A stretch of DNA of 64,000 nt. Origin: Bacteroidota bacterium (GTDB lineage Bacteria > Bacteroidota > Bacteroidia > Bacteroidales > F082). The stretch covers positions 1 to 64,000 of the forward strand of contig JAHLLA010000001.1 of the NCBI GenBank assembly GCA_020444415.1, in the 5' to 3' direction. Each line of letters begins with the position of its first letter. Positions within the stretch are counted from its first letter, which is position 1. A model generated the notes under the pieces. The model was given only the letters and a program-made list of their open reading frames with translations, did no database searches and had not been told where the DNA came from. This document shows, one piece after another, positions 1-8,283 of this stretch. The position numbers were made by a program, and so were the translations under genes.

Positions 1-692
1 ATTTCATATTCATAACCCGAAACGCTTCCATCACTATCATAACCTTGCCACGTAAAAGTAACATCATCATAATCGATTGTGCCAGATGGCCCGCTTGTAA
101 TGGCTATTGTTGGAGGATTATTAGCGACAATTTCCCAATAAACCCTTATCCCAAAATTTTCCAATTGTCCAACATCTCCACCGTAAGTATCCTTTACTCT
201 TATTCCCCAATATTGGTTTGCAGGTTCTCCATCAAAATAATGTGTTTCACGACTACTTCCCCAGTCTGTGTCAATATCAGTATCATTTAGAAAATCGTCA
301 TCAAAGCCTTCATCTTTGTTAAGACCCAAGTTATTATATACATTTACATCTTCGTATACATTACCATATGTCATAGATGACGACATCCACACTTCATAAT
401 CACCGCACCAAAAATTATCTGAATCACCCTGATCATCAATAAAGAAGACATATCTTACTCTCGTAACAATAGCTCCATCTGGAGCAAAATTGTTGTTGTC
501 AAATACCACAGATCTATACCCATTATCTGGAATTGACCAAGTATCTGAGTTGTTCATCTCATATGAATCCTCTCGATTACCTCCATTTTGTTCATTTTTT
601 ACAACTATAACTTTATTATCTCCTGAATTTTGAGAAGAGGCAAGATTTATTAGTAAAAATCCAATTACAATAATTGCGGTTAACTGCTTCAT
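1..692 (-). CDS. Secreted protein, N-terminal part (cut by the left window edge)
   Basis: The frame stays open from an ATG at 690-692 to the window edge, giving about 230 residues without a stop. The N-terminus MKQLTAIIVIGFLLINLASSQ is a signal peptide with a cleavage site near residue 21. The next ~170 residues are rich in Asp, Asn and aromatic residues, resembling a beta-sandwich (P-domain-like) module. The last visible residues begin a domain of the NPPTIAITSGP...DSDGSVSGYEY type, a fibronectin/PKD-like beta-sandwich common in long Bacteroidota surface proteins. It is probably an exported or surface protein, perhaps with a T9SS tail beyond the edge, but the C-terminus is not visible and no enzymatic function can be assigned. 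A perfect palindrome lies just upstream of the start. Confidence 0.75.
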   Translation of the reverse strand, partial: MKQLTAIIVIGFLLINLASSQNSGDNKVIVVKNEQNGGNREDSYEMNNSDTWSIPDNGYRSVVFDNNNFAPDGAIVTRVRYVFFIDDQGDSDNFWCGDYEVWMSSSMTYGNVYEDVNVYNNLGLNKDEGFDDDFLNDTDIDTDWGSSRETHYFDGEPANQYWGIRVKDTYGGDVGQLENFGIRVYWEIVANNPPTIAITSGPSGTIDYDDVTFTWQGYDSDGSVSGYEYE

Positions 693-719
693 AACAATTT
701 GGTTTTGGTTTTAAAAAAT

Positions 720-732
720 GTGACCAGGTCAC
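720..732. promoter_or_regulatory. 13-bp perfect palindrome upstream of the secreted protein
   Basis: GTGACCAGGTCAC is a perfect dyad with a single central base, ending 28 bases upstream of the ATG of the leftmost gene. Position and symmetry fit an operator for a dimeric regulator or a small 5'UTR hairpin. Nothing else in the window identifies the regulator. Confidence 0.35.
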
Positions 733-979
733 TTAATAATTAGAAGGAAAAATTAGCTAATCCACATTAGGTGATTTTTCCCTGAAATAATACTGGCTTT
801 GTTATGAATTCAATAGATTGGGTAGGGACTATAAAGATATAATATTGATTATCAGTATTATGAAAATAAAAGAATTACTGTATGTATAAACAATGGGAAG
901 TATGAATTGCAACAATTATGTATAAGCTATTATCTTTGGAGGAAGCTTGTATGCAAAAAGTTTAATTATTTTATAATAA
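733..979. other. Non-coding stretch between secreted protein and LytTR regulator
   Basis: About 250 AT-rich bases with no convincing coding frame. At its right end a 9-bp A/T-only stem (962-983) with a 4-base loop overlaps the stop codon of the regulator gene and may act as a weak terminator. I see nothing else in it. Confidence 0.4.
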
Positions 980-1729
980 TTAAGAACACTGTTTACTCAG
1001 CTTGTTCATCCCCTGCCTTGAGGCACTTAACTCAATTTCATTGTCGTCAAATTGAAGTTTTACCGATCTGTTTTTAGGATTGATCTCTGTAATGTAATTC
1101 ATGTTTATCAGGAATGTTCTGCTGGCCCGAACTAAAAAATCTTCCTGAATTACTTTTTCCAGTTTACCTAATTGCATGGTAACATATTCCTGGGTTTCAT
1201 CAATCAGGTTGATAAAACAATAATTGCCATCGGCTTCACAATACACAATGTCGTTTGGATCAATAAAAATGTATTTATTCCTGGAAAGAAGTTTTATTTT
1301 TCTCGCATTCAGTTTAGAATACAAAAGGTCAATTTTATCGTTCAGGTTTTGCTTTTTCTTTTCACATTTATACCTGTTTATCGCTATTTTCAATTCATCA
1401 ATATCTACTGGTTTTAGAATGTAATCAAAAGCAGCAAACTTAATGGCATCAATGGCATACTCATTAAATGCCGTAACAAAGAAAATGGTAGTTTCTACCT
1501 GGTTTAATTTTAAATCCTTCATTAAATCCAACCCGCTTTTTCCTGGCATTTCAACATCGAGGAATACTATTTCAGGCTTTATAGAAATGATCTTTTGCAA
1601 ACCTTCTTCCGCATTGTCAATTTTCTCCAGCACCTGGATTTCCGGAATATTTTCAGAAATTAAAAATGCCAAACCGTCCCTGGCATCTTTTTCATCATCA
1701 ATAATAATGGCTGTAATTGAATTATTCAT
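980..1729 (-). CDS. LytTR-family response regulator
   Basis: A two-domain regulator of 249 residues. The receiver domain (about 1-125) has the acidic pair Asp11-Asp12, phospho-acceptor Asp58 in VFLDVEMPG, a Thr/Ser position in FFVTAF and the conserved Lys in ILKPVD. The C-terminal half (about 145-245) is a LytTR DNA-binding domain, with FIDPNDIVYCEADGNYCFI and VRASRTFLINMNYI typical of the family. The start is placed at ATG 1727-1729 because the receiver beta-1 strand begins just after it; an upstream in-frame ATG at 1762 would add 11 residues not expected in the family. It lies 142 bases downstream of two LytS-type histidine kinases on the same strand and is their likely phosphorylation target, binding direct repeats in DNA. 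Confidence 0.93.
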   Translation of the reverse strand: MNNSITAIIIDDEKDARDGLAFLISENIPEIQVLEKIDNAEEGLQKIISIKPEIVFLDVEMPGKSGLDLMKDLKLNQVETTIFFVTAFNEYAIDAIKFAAFDYILKPVDIDELKIAINRYKCEKKKQNLNDKIDLLYSKLNARKIKLLSRNKYIFIDPNDIVYCEADGNYCFINLIDETQEYVTMQLGKLEKVIQEDFLVRASRTFLINMNYITEINPKNRSVKLQFDDNEIELSASRQGMNKLSKQCS

Positions 1730-1871
1730 AGTTATCTTCTGGGTATGCGATAAATTTAGCAATTCTAACCAGACAATGAACTTTTAAACCAGAAGATTTT
1801 TTTGGATGACATGAATTGTGTATGAATATCCATATTATAAGTATGAATGATTTATTTAAGTGTATAAAAGA

Positions 1872-3956
1872 TCAATTGATAATTGTGATCCATACTTGTG
1901 TGCCACAGGCGTTACTTTTCTCATCAAAAAGATCCTTGTAACGATAGTTAATTCTTTGGCTATTCAACTTATAATTTAACAGGATCATTTCATCTATGAT
2001 CTTTCTTCCTTTGCCACTTTTTTCAAGCAGGTCGTTCTGCTGGTTTCTGCCCATTCCATTGTCCTCAACACATATGGTAATGTTATCTTTTTTCTCCGTT
2101 ATGATGATAGATATGATTCCTTTCCCGCTTTTTGTCTCAAATCCATGCTTAATCGAATTTTCAACAAATAACTGGATCAGCATCCTGGGAATTTGTGTGT
2201 TTGAGTTAACATGGTTGTCCAATTTAATGTCGTATTCCAATTCATCCTTAAACCGGATTTTCTGCAGATCGAGATAGTTTGAAGTAAATTCGAGCTCTTC
2301 CTTCAAGCTTATTGTCAAGTCTTCTGCCCCCATATATAACGACCTCAATAACTTGCTGAACTTTACCAGATAGGTATTAGCTTCTTCCTGCTTTTTCAGG
2401 ATTAAATTATTAGTGATCACATTTAACACATTGAACATGAAATGAGGGGTCATTTGATTTTTTACAGATTGAACTTGAAGCTCAGCAATTCTTTGTTCAT
2501 TTCTGTGCTTTTTGTAAACCTGATCCTGATATATTTTTTTAAGGAAAGCAATGAAAAGGAAGAGTAAAATCCAAATAGAAGCATAGATTATCCAACGGAA
2601 GGCATATAAAGGATTATCTTTATAGCTGAACAAATACCAATATTGTCCAACCTGCACTGAGATATCAGAATAGGAATTTAGGTTTTCTTTTAGAGAGAGC
2701 GTAATTTTACCTTTTCTATTAGGAATATCTATGGTTACCGGATGGCTTATTTCATTTCTAAGAATATATAATTGTTGCTGATCTGCTGAAAATAAAATCA
2801 ATTCATTGTAATCATCATTATCAATATCCATTGTTTTCAGAAACCTCCAATTCATTGATAACGGTTTTGTTTTCTTGACAACTTTAAGATCTTGATTTAA
2901 TTCAAAAAATTCACCCCCCTGCATTACTTGATATAACTTATATCCGCCTTTTGTTTTTATTGAAATTAGTTTTAATCGATCGTTATTATCAATTTCCTTT
3001 TCAGTAATTATTTCACCTTTATTATTTGCAAGGTATATGCAATTTATTAAGCTTCCCGACGCATTTTTCTTTAGATTGTTAAAGGCGATAAAGAATTCAT
3101 TATGAAACTTTATGGGTACTGGTGTAATTGAAGTCGTATAATTTTTAAACTCAATTGGTTGAAAGGCGAACTTTAAATTTAAATTCAGCACCATCAACCA
3201 GGCACTGCTATCATAATATGGAAAATCGGCATCTTTGATATTGCCGGAAGCGTAACTTGACAGTAAAATCTCATCCAAGCCATCATAATCAATATCTTCA
3301 AAAACAGGTGGATTAGTAATAGATGAACCAGACCTGGGAGACTTGGTAATACTATCATTTACCGGGTAATAGACATACACATTTCTGGGCTGTTTAGTAT
3401 AGCCAGAATTGATCACAAAATATAATTCCTTGATGCCATCATCATCCACGTCTATCGCTTTCCCATTCCAAATCTCTGAATGATAATTTCCCTGGTAGGT
3501 ATAAATCTGATCCACGTATTTTCTGAAGAGCTTTTTTAATTCAGGATAAACGGTATACCCATTTATAAAAACCGAGTCTCCCTTTTGTGAAAACACAATA
3601 ATTTCCTTTAAACCATCATTATTAAAATCGGCAAAGAATAAATCGGACCAAAATATCCAGGGTTCAGGCAATGTCCAGTCATAAATGAGTAATCCTTTAT
3701 TATCATAGCAAATAATTATAGGAATCCCGCTTTTTGTGTTATTTGCAAGATGAATTCTTTCTGATTTACCATCATAATCAAGGTCACAATAGTAAATCCG
3801 ATCAATTCCTTCTAACAATCTCTTTTCAATGAGTTCAGCTTCGTATTTTTCAAAAATTGGTGGGATCAATAGAATAATACCCAATGCTATGATGAAAGAA
3901 ATAAAGGCAGGATGAGAAAATGTTTTCGCAAAATATATTTTTATATGCTGAATCAT
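1872..3956 (-). CDS. LytS-type histidine kinase with FG-GAP beta-propeller sensor (copy 1)
   Basis: A membrane histidine kinase of 694 residues. Residues ~15-32 form a first membrane segment, followed by a long extracytoplasmic region with repeated FG-GAP/VCBS-type motifs of the form D-x-D-x-D-G-x-x-E (IDVDDDGIKE, DIDYDGLDE, ADFNNDGLKE), predicted to fold as a calcium-binding beta-propeller. A second membrane segment lies at ~455-472. The His_kinase (PF06580) domain follows with phospho-acceptor His505 in MTPHFMFN, then an HATPase with FVENSIKHGF and VEDNGMGR. It probably senses a periplasmic ligand or cell-envelope state and signals to the LytTR regulator downstream. The upstream gene is a paralogue with identical architecture 18 bases away, so the three genes look like one operon. 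Confidence 0.9.
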   Translation of the reverse strand: MIQHIKIYFAKTFSHPAFISFIIALGIILLIPPIFEKYEAELIEKRLLEGIDRIYYCDLDYDGKSERIHLANNTKSGIPIIICYDNKGLLIYDWTLPEPWIFWSDLFFADFNNDGLKEIIVFSQKGDSVFINGYTVYPELKKLFRKYVDQIYTYQGNYHSEIWNGKAIDVDDDGIKELYFVINSGYTKQPRNVYVYYPVNDSITKSPRSGSSITNPPVFEDIDYDGLDEILLSSYASGNIKDADFPYYDSSAWLMVLNLNLKFAFQPIEFKNYTTSITPVPIKFHNEFFIAFNNLKKNASGSLINCIYLANNKGEIITEKEIDNNDRLKLISIKTKGGYKLYQVMQGGEFFELNQDLKVVKKTKPLSMNWRFLKTMDIDNDDYNELILFSADQQQLYILRNEISHPVTIDIPNRKGKITLSLKENLNSYSDISVQVGQYWYLFSYKDNPLYAFRWIIYASIWILLFLFIAFLKKIYQDQVYKKHRNEQRIAELQVQSVKNQMTPHFMFNVLNVITNNLILKKQEEANTYLVKFSKLLRSLYMGAEDLTISLKEELEFTSNYLDLQKIRFKDELEYDIKLDNHVNSNTQIPRMLIQLFVENSIKHGFETKSGKGIISIIITEKKDNITICVEDNGMGRNQQNDLLEKSGKGRKIIDEMILLNYKLNSQRINYRYKDLFDEKSNACGTQVWITIIN

Positions 3957-3974
3957 TCCTCTTCGTTTATTTAA

Positions 3975-6086
3975 TTATTTCTCGATGATGATATTGACAA
4001 CTGTACCGCTTCCAGCACCAAAATCATCTTTCTTATCGATATATTGATACTTCACTTTCTTTCCAGCAATATTCTCATACAATGCGATCATCTCATCGAT
4101 TACCTTCAAGCCTTTTCCATGTCCGTCTTTATGTGATTTAGCTTCTTTTCTGCCAATGCCATTGTCTTCAATGGTAGCTATGATGCTTTTAGCGTTCATT
4201 TTTAATGAAATCACTATTTGACCCTCATTATCTTTTCTATGCCTGATACCATGTTTAATGGCATTTTCGACAAATAATTGAAACAACATACGTGGTACCT
4301 GGATTGACAAGTCCATATTTGGTTCGGTTTCAATTTCATATGAAAATCCACCTTTGAACCTGAATTGCTCCAGTTCAAGATAGTTTTGCACGAAGTTTAA
4401 TTCTTCCTGGATCGTAATTGTTAAATCATCTGCCTTATTAAATAATGACCTCAATAAACTACTGAACTTGATCAGGTATTTATAGGCGATATCTTTTTCA
4501 TTTTGAAGGATATTATTTGAAATGCTATTCAGGGCATTGAACATAAAGTGTGGGTCCATTTGGCTTTTGATGGTTTTCAATTGGAGGGCATTCATACGGT
4601 TTTCAATTTCCATCTTTCGCTGCAATTGGATTTTTTGAATATGCCGGATCAGTATGATAAGTGCAAGAATGATTAGATAAATCCCTAACCAGATAGGATA
4701 ATGAAGGTAATAAAGCGGATTTGCATGATATGTATAAAAAGATACGGAGTGATCGCTTTTTATAAATAATTCTGGAAGTTTTGTTCCATTCAATTTAATG
4801 GATGCCTTCCAGGGATTCATAAAAAATGAGTTTAATTTAATAGGTATTACAACAGAATTCTTTAAACGATTATCCGTTATTTGAATTCTATTTTTCATAT
4901 GTCTGAATATAAACTCTTTCTTCCCGTCTTGATTCATATCAACAGTCTCAAGAATTCTATCCATAGCAAAAACCGGAATTGTCTTTACAACTTGGAATGA
5001 GGAGTCTAATAAAAGGGTTTCATTGGTATCAGATGTCATCATAATACATTGCTTTCCCTCATATTCAATGGTTGATATTGTTGGATGAAAGTTGTAATCA
5101 ATACCGACTTCTTCAATATTCATTTTTCTGATCGTATTGCCTTTCTCATCTATTAAAGACAAAATGGAAGCATGATCTGAGTTGGTCTTATTTTTATATA
5201 AGGCTACAATTCTCTTTACTTCACCTGATTTTATTTCATTAATATTAATAAAAGAAGGATAGGCATCATATTCTATAGGATCAAATAATAATTTTAATTG
5301 ATGATCTAATCCAAACAGCCAGGAACTATAGTCTGAATAGGGGATTCCAAGACTATCAAGAATATTTCCTAATGTTGAGCCTCCACAGAATATTTCCATT
5401 TTATTATCGCCGTTCAGATCTGTACAGACGATTCTGTTTATGTTAGCAGCCATTGGAGCAGTTCGATTAATTGTATCCTCTTGGGCATCATACACAAATA
5501 TACCTCTCGGCTGCTTGGAGAATCCGGCATGGACATTCATAATTAGTTCATCAAATCTATCCCCGTCAATATCTTGAGGTTCTGTCCAACCTATGCGCAC
5601 ATCGATCTCATTTTCATACAAATCAATCTTTGATAGAAATTTATTGGTAAAGATGATCTCTCCTGTATTCATAGGCTCAAAGGCGTGCAGGTAAAGAGTG
5701 TCATTGCTGATTGAAATAACATAAACCTCCATCAGTGAGTCTGCATCTAAATCAGCACAAGTGAATCTGCCACCAATTAACGGGTATTCGCCTTTAAAGT
5801 TCCATTGATCAATTAGACCACCATCATTATTCAGTATTTGAACTGAAGCTAATCCAATCGCATTTGGAAATGCTACTACACGTTCACTGAAACCATCAAA
5901 GTCAAGGTCATAATATTCTTCAATCGAGTTTGGTTTAAGTACCGATTCTGATTTCGTAAGTTTCACTTCATATTTGTTAAATGCATCGGGGAGGAAGAGT
6001 ATGATGGGTATGGTGATAATGAGACTTAAAAAATATGGGCTTAGTAGAATATCAAATAATTTCGACTTTTTTATCTTTATTACCAT
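3975..6086 (-). CDS. LytS-type histidine kinase with FG-GAP beta-propeller sensor (copy 2)
   Basis: This 703-residue protein is a paralogue of the kinase that follows it. The first membrane segment is at ~16-31, then a propeller-like region with DxDxDG repeats (LDFDGFSE, ADLDADSLMEV, DIDGDRFDE, TDLNGDNKME, DMNQDGKKE), a second membrane segment at ~464-480, phospho-acceptor His513 in MDPHFMFN, and an HATPase with FVENAIKHGI and IEDNGIGR. Similarity runs through sensor and kinase parts alike, indicating tandem duplication rather than domain shuffling. It is the first gene of the operon; I see no canonical -7 box close to its start. The two kinases could form heterodimers or sense different ligands while sharing one regulator; that is inference. 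Confidence 0.9.
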   Translation of the reverse strand: MVIKIKKSKLFDILLSPYFLSLIITIPIILFLPDAFNKYEVKLTKSESVLKPNSIEEYYDLDFDGFSERVVAFPNAIGLASVQILNNDGGLIDQWNFKGEYPLIGGRFTCADLDADSLMEVYVISISNDTLYLHAFEPMNTGEIIFTNKFLSKIDLYENEIDVRIGWTEPQDIDGDRFDELIMNVHAGFSKQPRGIFVYDAQEDTINRTAPMAANINRIVCTDLNGDNKMEIFCGGSTLGNILDSLGIPYSDYSSWLFGLDHQLKLLFDPIEYDAYPSFININEIKSGEVKRIVALYKNKTNSDHASILSLIDEKGNTIRKMNIEEVGIDYNFHPTISTIEYEGKQCIMMTSDTNETLLLDSSFQVVKTIPVFAMDRILETVDMNQDGKKEFIFRHMKNRIQITDNRLKNSVVIPIKLNSFFMNPWKASIKLNGTKLPELFIKSDHSVSFYTYHANPLYYLHYPIWLGIYLIILALIILIRHIQKIQLQRKMEIENRMNALQLKTIKSQMDPHFMFNALNSISNNILQNEKDIAYKYLIKFSSLLRSLFNKADDLTITIQEELNFVQNYLELEQFRFKGGFSYEIETEPNMDLSIQVPRMLFQLFVENAIKHGIRHRKDNEGQIVISLKMNAKSIIATIEDNGIGRKEAKSHKDGHGKGLKVIDEMIALYENIAGKKVKYQYIDKKDDFGAGSGTVVNIIIEK

Positions 6087-6226
6087 ATTTTGAATTATCA
6101 GGTTAATGAGTAAAAATAGTAATCTATATTTTATATTAGGTTATTTAATAAAGTTATCGCAATGAACATTTATATGACACTATTGATTGACAAATTATTA
6201 TAAAACTACATTAATTGAAAAATCTG

Positions 6227-6736
6227 CTATTCAATATCCGCTGCAGTATAAGGATCAAATTTAAGTGGTTCACCATCAGCAATAATTGTTATAGATTTAT
6301 AAAGTTCGATTTTATCACCTGTGTTAAAAAATTGTTTCCAAACATCAAATGAAAGATTAAACGAAATTAACGATGGTATATCATGCGGTCTAACATTTAC
6401 TTTAAAAACGATATTATTGATATAATTATACTTATCAAAATTTGTATTCCATATGGCACTTATAATATTACGTAATGCAGCGTCGAAAATATATTGCACA
6501 GCTACTTCAGGTGACCAAAAAGATTCTAATGTTTTATTATTAAAGAATATGCTTATTATTATTTCATTTGAATTAATCTCGATTGGCGTGTAGCTTGATA
6601 GTTCAGTGAGATAACAATCTTGTGATATCGAATATTCAATGATTTGCTTTAATTCTTTTATTCTATCATCTTGGTCTTGTACAATACAGAAGCTATAAAT
6701 TGAGAAAACAAATAAAATTGCAAGAATTCTTTTCAT
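6227..6736 (-). CDS. Secreted protein of unknown function
   Basis: 169 residues starting with a signal peptide (MKRILAILFVFSIYSFCIVQ). The mature part is rich in Ile, Asn, Phe and Tyr with no motif I recognise; the Cys in the signal peptide is not in a good lipobox. It is AT-rich like its neighbours. A promoter -7 box (TAAATTTG, 6760-6767 on this strand) lies 23 bases upstream of the ATG. The gene is divergent from the L,D-transpeptidase across an 86-base gap. Coding status is supported by the signal peptide, the promoter and length, but not by family recognition. Confidence 0.6.
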   Translation of the reverse strand: MKRILAILFVFSIYSFCIVQDQDDRIKELKQIIEYSISQDCYLTELSSYTPIEINSNEIIISIFFNNKTLESFWSPEVAVQYIFDAALRNIISAIWNTNFDKYNYINNIVFKVNVRPHDIPSLISFNLSFDVWKQFFNTGDKIELYKSITIIADGEPLKFDPYTAADIE

Positions 6737-6759
6737 TGAATCTAACTATTTCGAAAGTC

Positions 6760-6767
6760 CAAATTTA
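6760..6767 (-). promoter_or_regulatory. Bacteroidota -7 box for the unknown secreted protein
   Basis: TAAATTTG matches the Bacteroidota consensus TAnnTTTG and sits 23 bases upstream of the ATG at 6736. No clear TTG -33 element was found at the usual spacing. Confidence 0.45.
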
Positions 6768-6822
6768 ATAATTTGTAGAAATTCTTAACTTAGAGCACGT
6801 TTATGTTGTAAGGACAAATCAA

Positions 6823-7572
6823 TTGAAAGAATTAATAATATTATTGCCATTAATATTTATTGTATTACCTACATCTGCTCAATCCAATTTTTTGGATGAT
6901 CAGAAAAAATACAGTCGAGTAAGAACAGCAATCTCAGAAAAAGAACAGATAGTAATAAGCAACCTAACAAGAGACAGTATTGAGATAGATGAATTCAATA
7001 TGTTAATTATTGCTTATAAAGATGAAGGCGAAGTTGAAATATTTGCTAAAAATAAGACAGAATCAACGTACAAGAAACATATAACATATAGCATTTGCTC
7101 TAAATCAGGAAATTTAGGACCAAAAAGAAAGCAAGGAGATTATCAAGTTCCAGAGGGCTTTTATTTCATTGATAGATTTAATCCAGCAAGTCGTTTTTAT
7201 CTATCACTAGGAATAAACTACCCTAATCTGTCTGACAAGAGGAAAAGTGAAGCAACTAATTTAGGTGGTGATATTTTCATTCATGGTTCATGTGTTACAA
7301 TTGGCTGTTTACCGATGACAGATGATATAATTAAAGAGATTTATCTTTATGCAATAAATGCTAGAAATAACGGACAGAAAAGAATACCCGTTTATATTTT
7401 TCCTTACAGAATGGCACAACAAAAATTTATAGAATTTACTACTTATTATAGTAGTCAAACTGATTTAATAGACTTCTGGTCAAATTTAAAATTAGGATAT
7501 AATAAGTTTATATTAGAAAAAAAGGAATTAAATATAGTAATAAGCAAAACAGGAGATTATATATATAAATAA
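6823..7572 (+). CDS. L,D-transpeptidase (YkuD family), exported
   Basis: A YkuD-fold enzyme of 249 residues that would cross-link or edit peptidoglycan stem peptides in the periplasm through a catalytic Cys. The signature is clear: IFIHGSCVTIGCLPM, with the conserved His and the nucleophile Cys in the S/T-x-G-C element. The N-terminus (KELIILLPLIFIVLPTSAQ) is a signal peptide. The start is TTG at 6823; no in-frame ATG precedes the signal peptide, and AAGGA lies about seven bases upstream. Upstream of the catalytic motif the PEGFYFIDRFNPASRFYLSL stretch fits the YkuD beta-strands. It is AT-rich and stands alone beside the tRNA region; possible acquisition at the tRNA locus is speculation. Confidence 0.85.
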   Translation: MKELIILLPLIFIVLPTSAQSNFLDDQKKYSRVRTAISEKEQIVISNLTRDSIEIDEFNMLIIAYKDEGEVEIFAKNKTESTYKKHITYSICSKSGNLGPKRKQGDYQVPEGFYFIDRFNPASRFYLSLGINYPNLSDKRKSEATNLGGDIFIHGSCVTIGCLPMTDDIIKEIYLYAINARNNGQKRIPVYIFPYRMAQQKFIEFTTYYSSQTDLIDFWSNLKLGYNKFILEKKELNIVISKTGDYIYK

Positions 7573-7798
7573 AAAAAGTCAGAGTCTAAAACAATATTCA
7601 AACAAAGGGAGAAAAGAGATACAATTGAAAGTTGCAGTATTTAAAACTATACGGCAACTTGATAAGAAGAAGCCTAAAATACACTAAGCTATTTATTGCC
7701 AACTGAAATTCAATTATCAAAGTACATGATTGGATATTCCAAACTTAAAAAATGATAGTTTCATATCATTTTGTACTCATATTGTATTCTTTATAATT
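7573..7798. other. Non-coding AT-rich stretch downstream of the transpeptidase
   Basis: No credible gene. It holds one inverted repeat, a 9-bp stem (AAAATGATA / TATCATTTT, 7749-7772) with a 6-base loop, flanked on the minus strand by a short T run. This could be a weak terminator. Otherwise nothing is apparent. Confidence 0.4.
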
Positions 7799-7830
7799 TA
7801 AAACCCCTTTAAATCAATTATTTAAAGGGG
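7799..7830 (-). terminator. Rho-independent terminator of the tRNA-Met transcript
   Basis: On the minus strand an 11-bp perfect stem (CCCCTTTAAAT / ATTTAAAGGGG, 7804-7830) with a 5-base loop is followed by TTTT. It begins 9 bases after the 3' end of the tRNA, so it closes the tRNA transcript. Confidence 0.8.
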
Positions 7831-7838
7831 CTTTGTTG

Positions 7839-7912
7839 TAGCGAGACCGAGAATTGAACTCGGGACCTCCGGGTTATGAATCCGACGCTCTAACCAACTG
7901 AGCTACCTCGCC
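7839..7912 (-). tRNA. tRNA with CAT anticodon (tRNA-Met)
   Basis: The 74-base sequence folds as a full cloverleaf: acceptor GGCGAGG / TCTCGCT with a G-U at the end, D-arm GCTC-AGTTGGTTA-GAGC, anticodon arm TCGGA-TTCATAA-CCCGG (one A-C mismatch next to the loop) with anticodon CAT, five-base variable loop AGGTC, and T-arm CCGAG-TTCAATT-CTCGG. CCA is not encoded, as is usual in this phylum. The first pair is not the C-A mismatch of an initiator, so it is an elongator Met tRNA or, less likely, a lysidine-modified tRNA-Ile. Immediately upstream lie three truncated copies of its 5' half, and a strong terminator follows. Confidence 0.9.
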
Positions 7913-7960
7913 ATATTTTTTATAAATTAAGAACTTGAACACAAAATAATCAATCAACAT

Positions 7961-8031
7961 ATATGTATCCTGCGCTCCCCGCCCGAACGTACCATTCGGT
8001 GCGGGCGGGTAACCAACTGAGCTACCTCGCC
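7961..8031 (-). pseudogene. Truncated tRNA-Met copy 1 with D-loop insert
   Basis: Reading on the minus strand: bases 1-22 of the tRNA (8031-8010), a 32-bp palindromic insert (7978-8009), then 17 bases matching the tRNA at 13 of 17 positions from GAGC through the anticodon loop (7977-7961). The 3' half (variable loop, T-arm and acceptor 3' strand) is missing, so it cannot be a functional tRNA. Confidence 0.75.
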
Positions 8032-8079
8032 ATATTTTTTATAAATTAAGAACTTGAACACAAAATAATCAATCAACAT

Positions 8080-8150
8080 ATATGTATCCTGCGCTCCCCG
8101 CCCGAACGTACCATTCGGTGCGGGCGGGTAACCAACTGAGCTACCTCGCC
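8080..8150 (-). pseudogene. Truncated tRNA-Met copy 2 with D-loop insert
   Basis: Identical in layout to copy 1 and shifted by 119 bases; the 32-bp insert is at 8097-8128. It ends after the CAT-containing loop sequence, and no T-arm follows. Confidence 0.75.
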
Positions 8151-8200
8151 ATATTTTTTCTACAAATTAAGAACTTGAACACAGAATAATCAATCAACAT

Positions 8201-8271
8201 ATATGTATCCTACGCTCCCCGCCCGAACGTACCGTTCGGTGCGGGCGGGTAACCAACTGAGCTACCTCGCC
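8201..8271 (-). pseudogene. Truncated tRNA-Met copy 3 with D-loop insert (promoter-proximal)
   Basis: Same layout; the insert is at 8218-8249. This copy matches the parent tRNA at 14 of 17 positions after the insert, slightly better than the other two. Its insert differs by one base from the others, restoring a C-G pair where they have a U-G wobble. It starts 12 bases after the -7 box at 8284-8291. Confidence 0.75.
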
Positions 8272-8283
8272 GCAATGAGGGTG

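Larger units (their letters stand above)
7891..8271 (-). repeat. Tandem repeat of tRNA-Met 5' halves with inserted palindromes
   Basis: The unit begins with the first 22 bases of the tRNA and runs with a period of 119, 119 and 121 bases (units starting at 7891, 8010, 8129 and a last partial at 8250). Units 1 and 2 are nearly identical; the third carries a few changes and two extra bases. Each unit between the intact tRNA and the promoter contains a tRNA 5' half, a 32-bp hairpin-forming insert in the D-loop, tRNA-like sequence up to the anticodon loop, and a ~48-base AT-rich spacer. The only promoter-like element lies upstream of the whole array, so a single transcript could carry all copies. 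Confidence 0.85.

Noticed and set aside
7839-7912. Initiator tRNA-fMet
   Set aside because: The first base pair is G-U rather than the C-A type mismatch of initiators, and the GC-rich anticodon stem signature is not seen.
7891-8271. CRISPR array
   Set aside because: The units are ~119-121 bases and near-identical over their full length, with tRNA sequence in each. There are no unique spacers and no cas genes.
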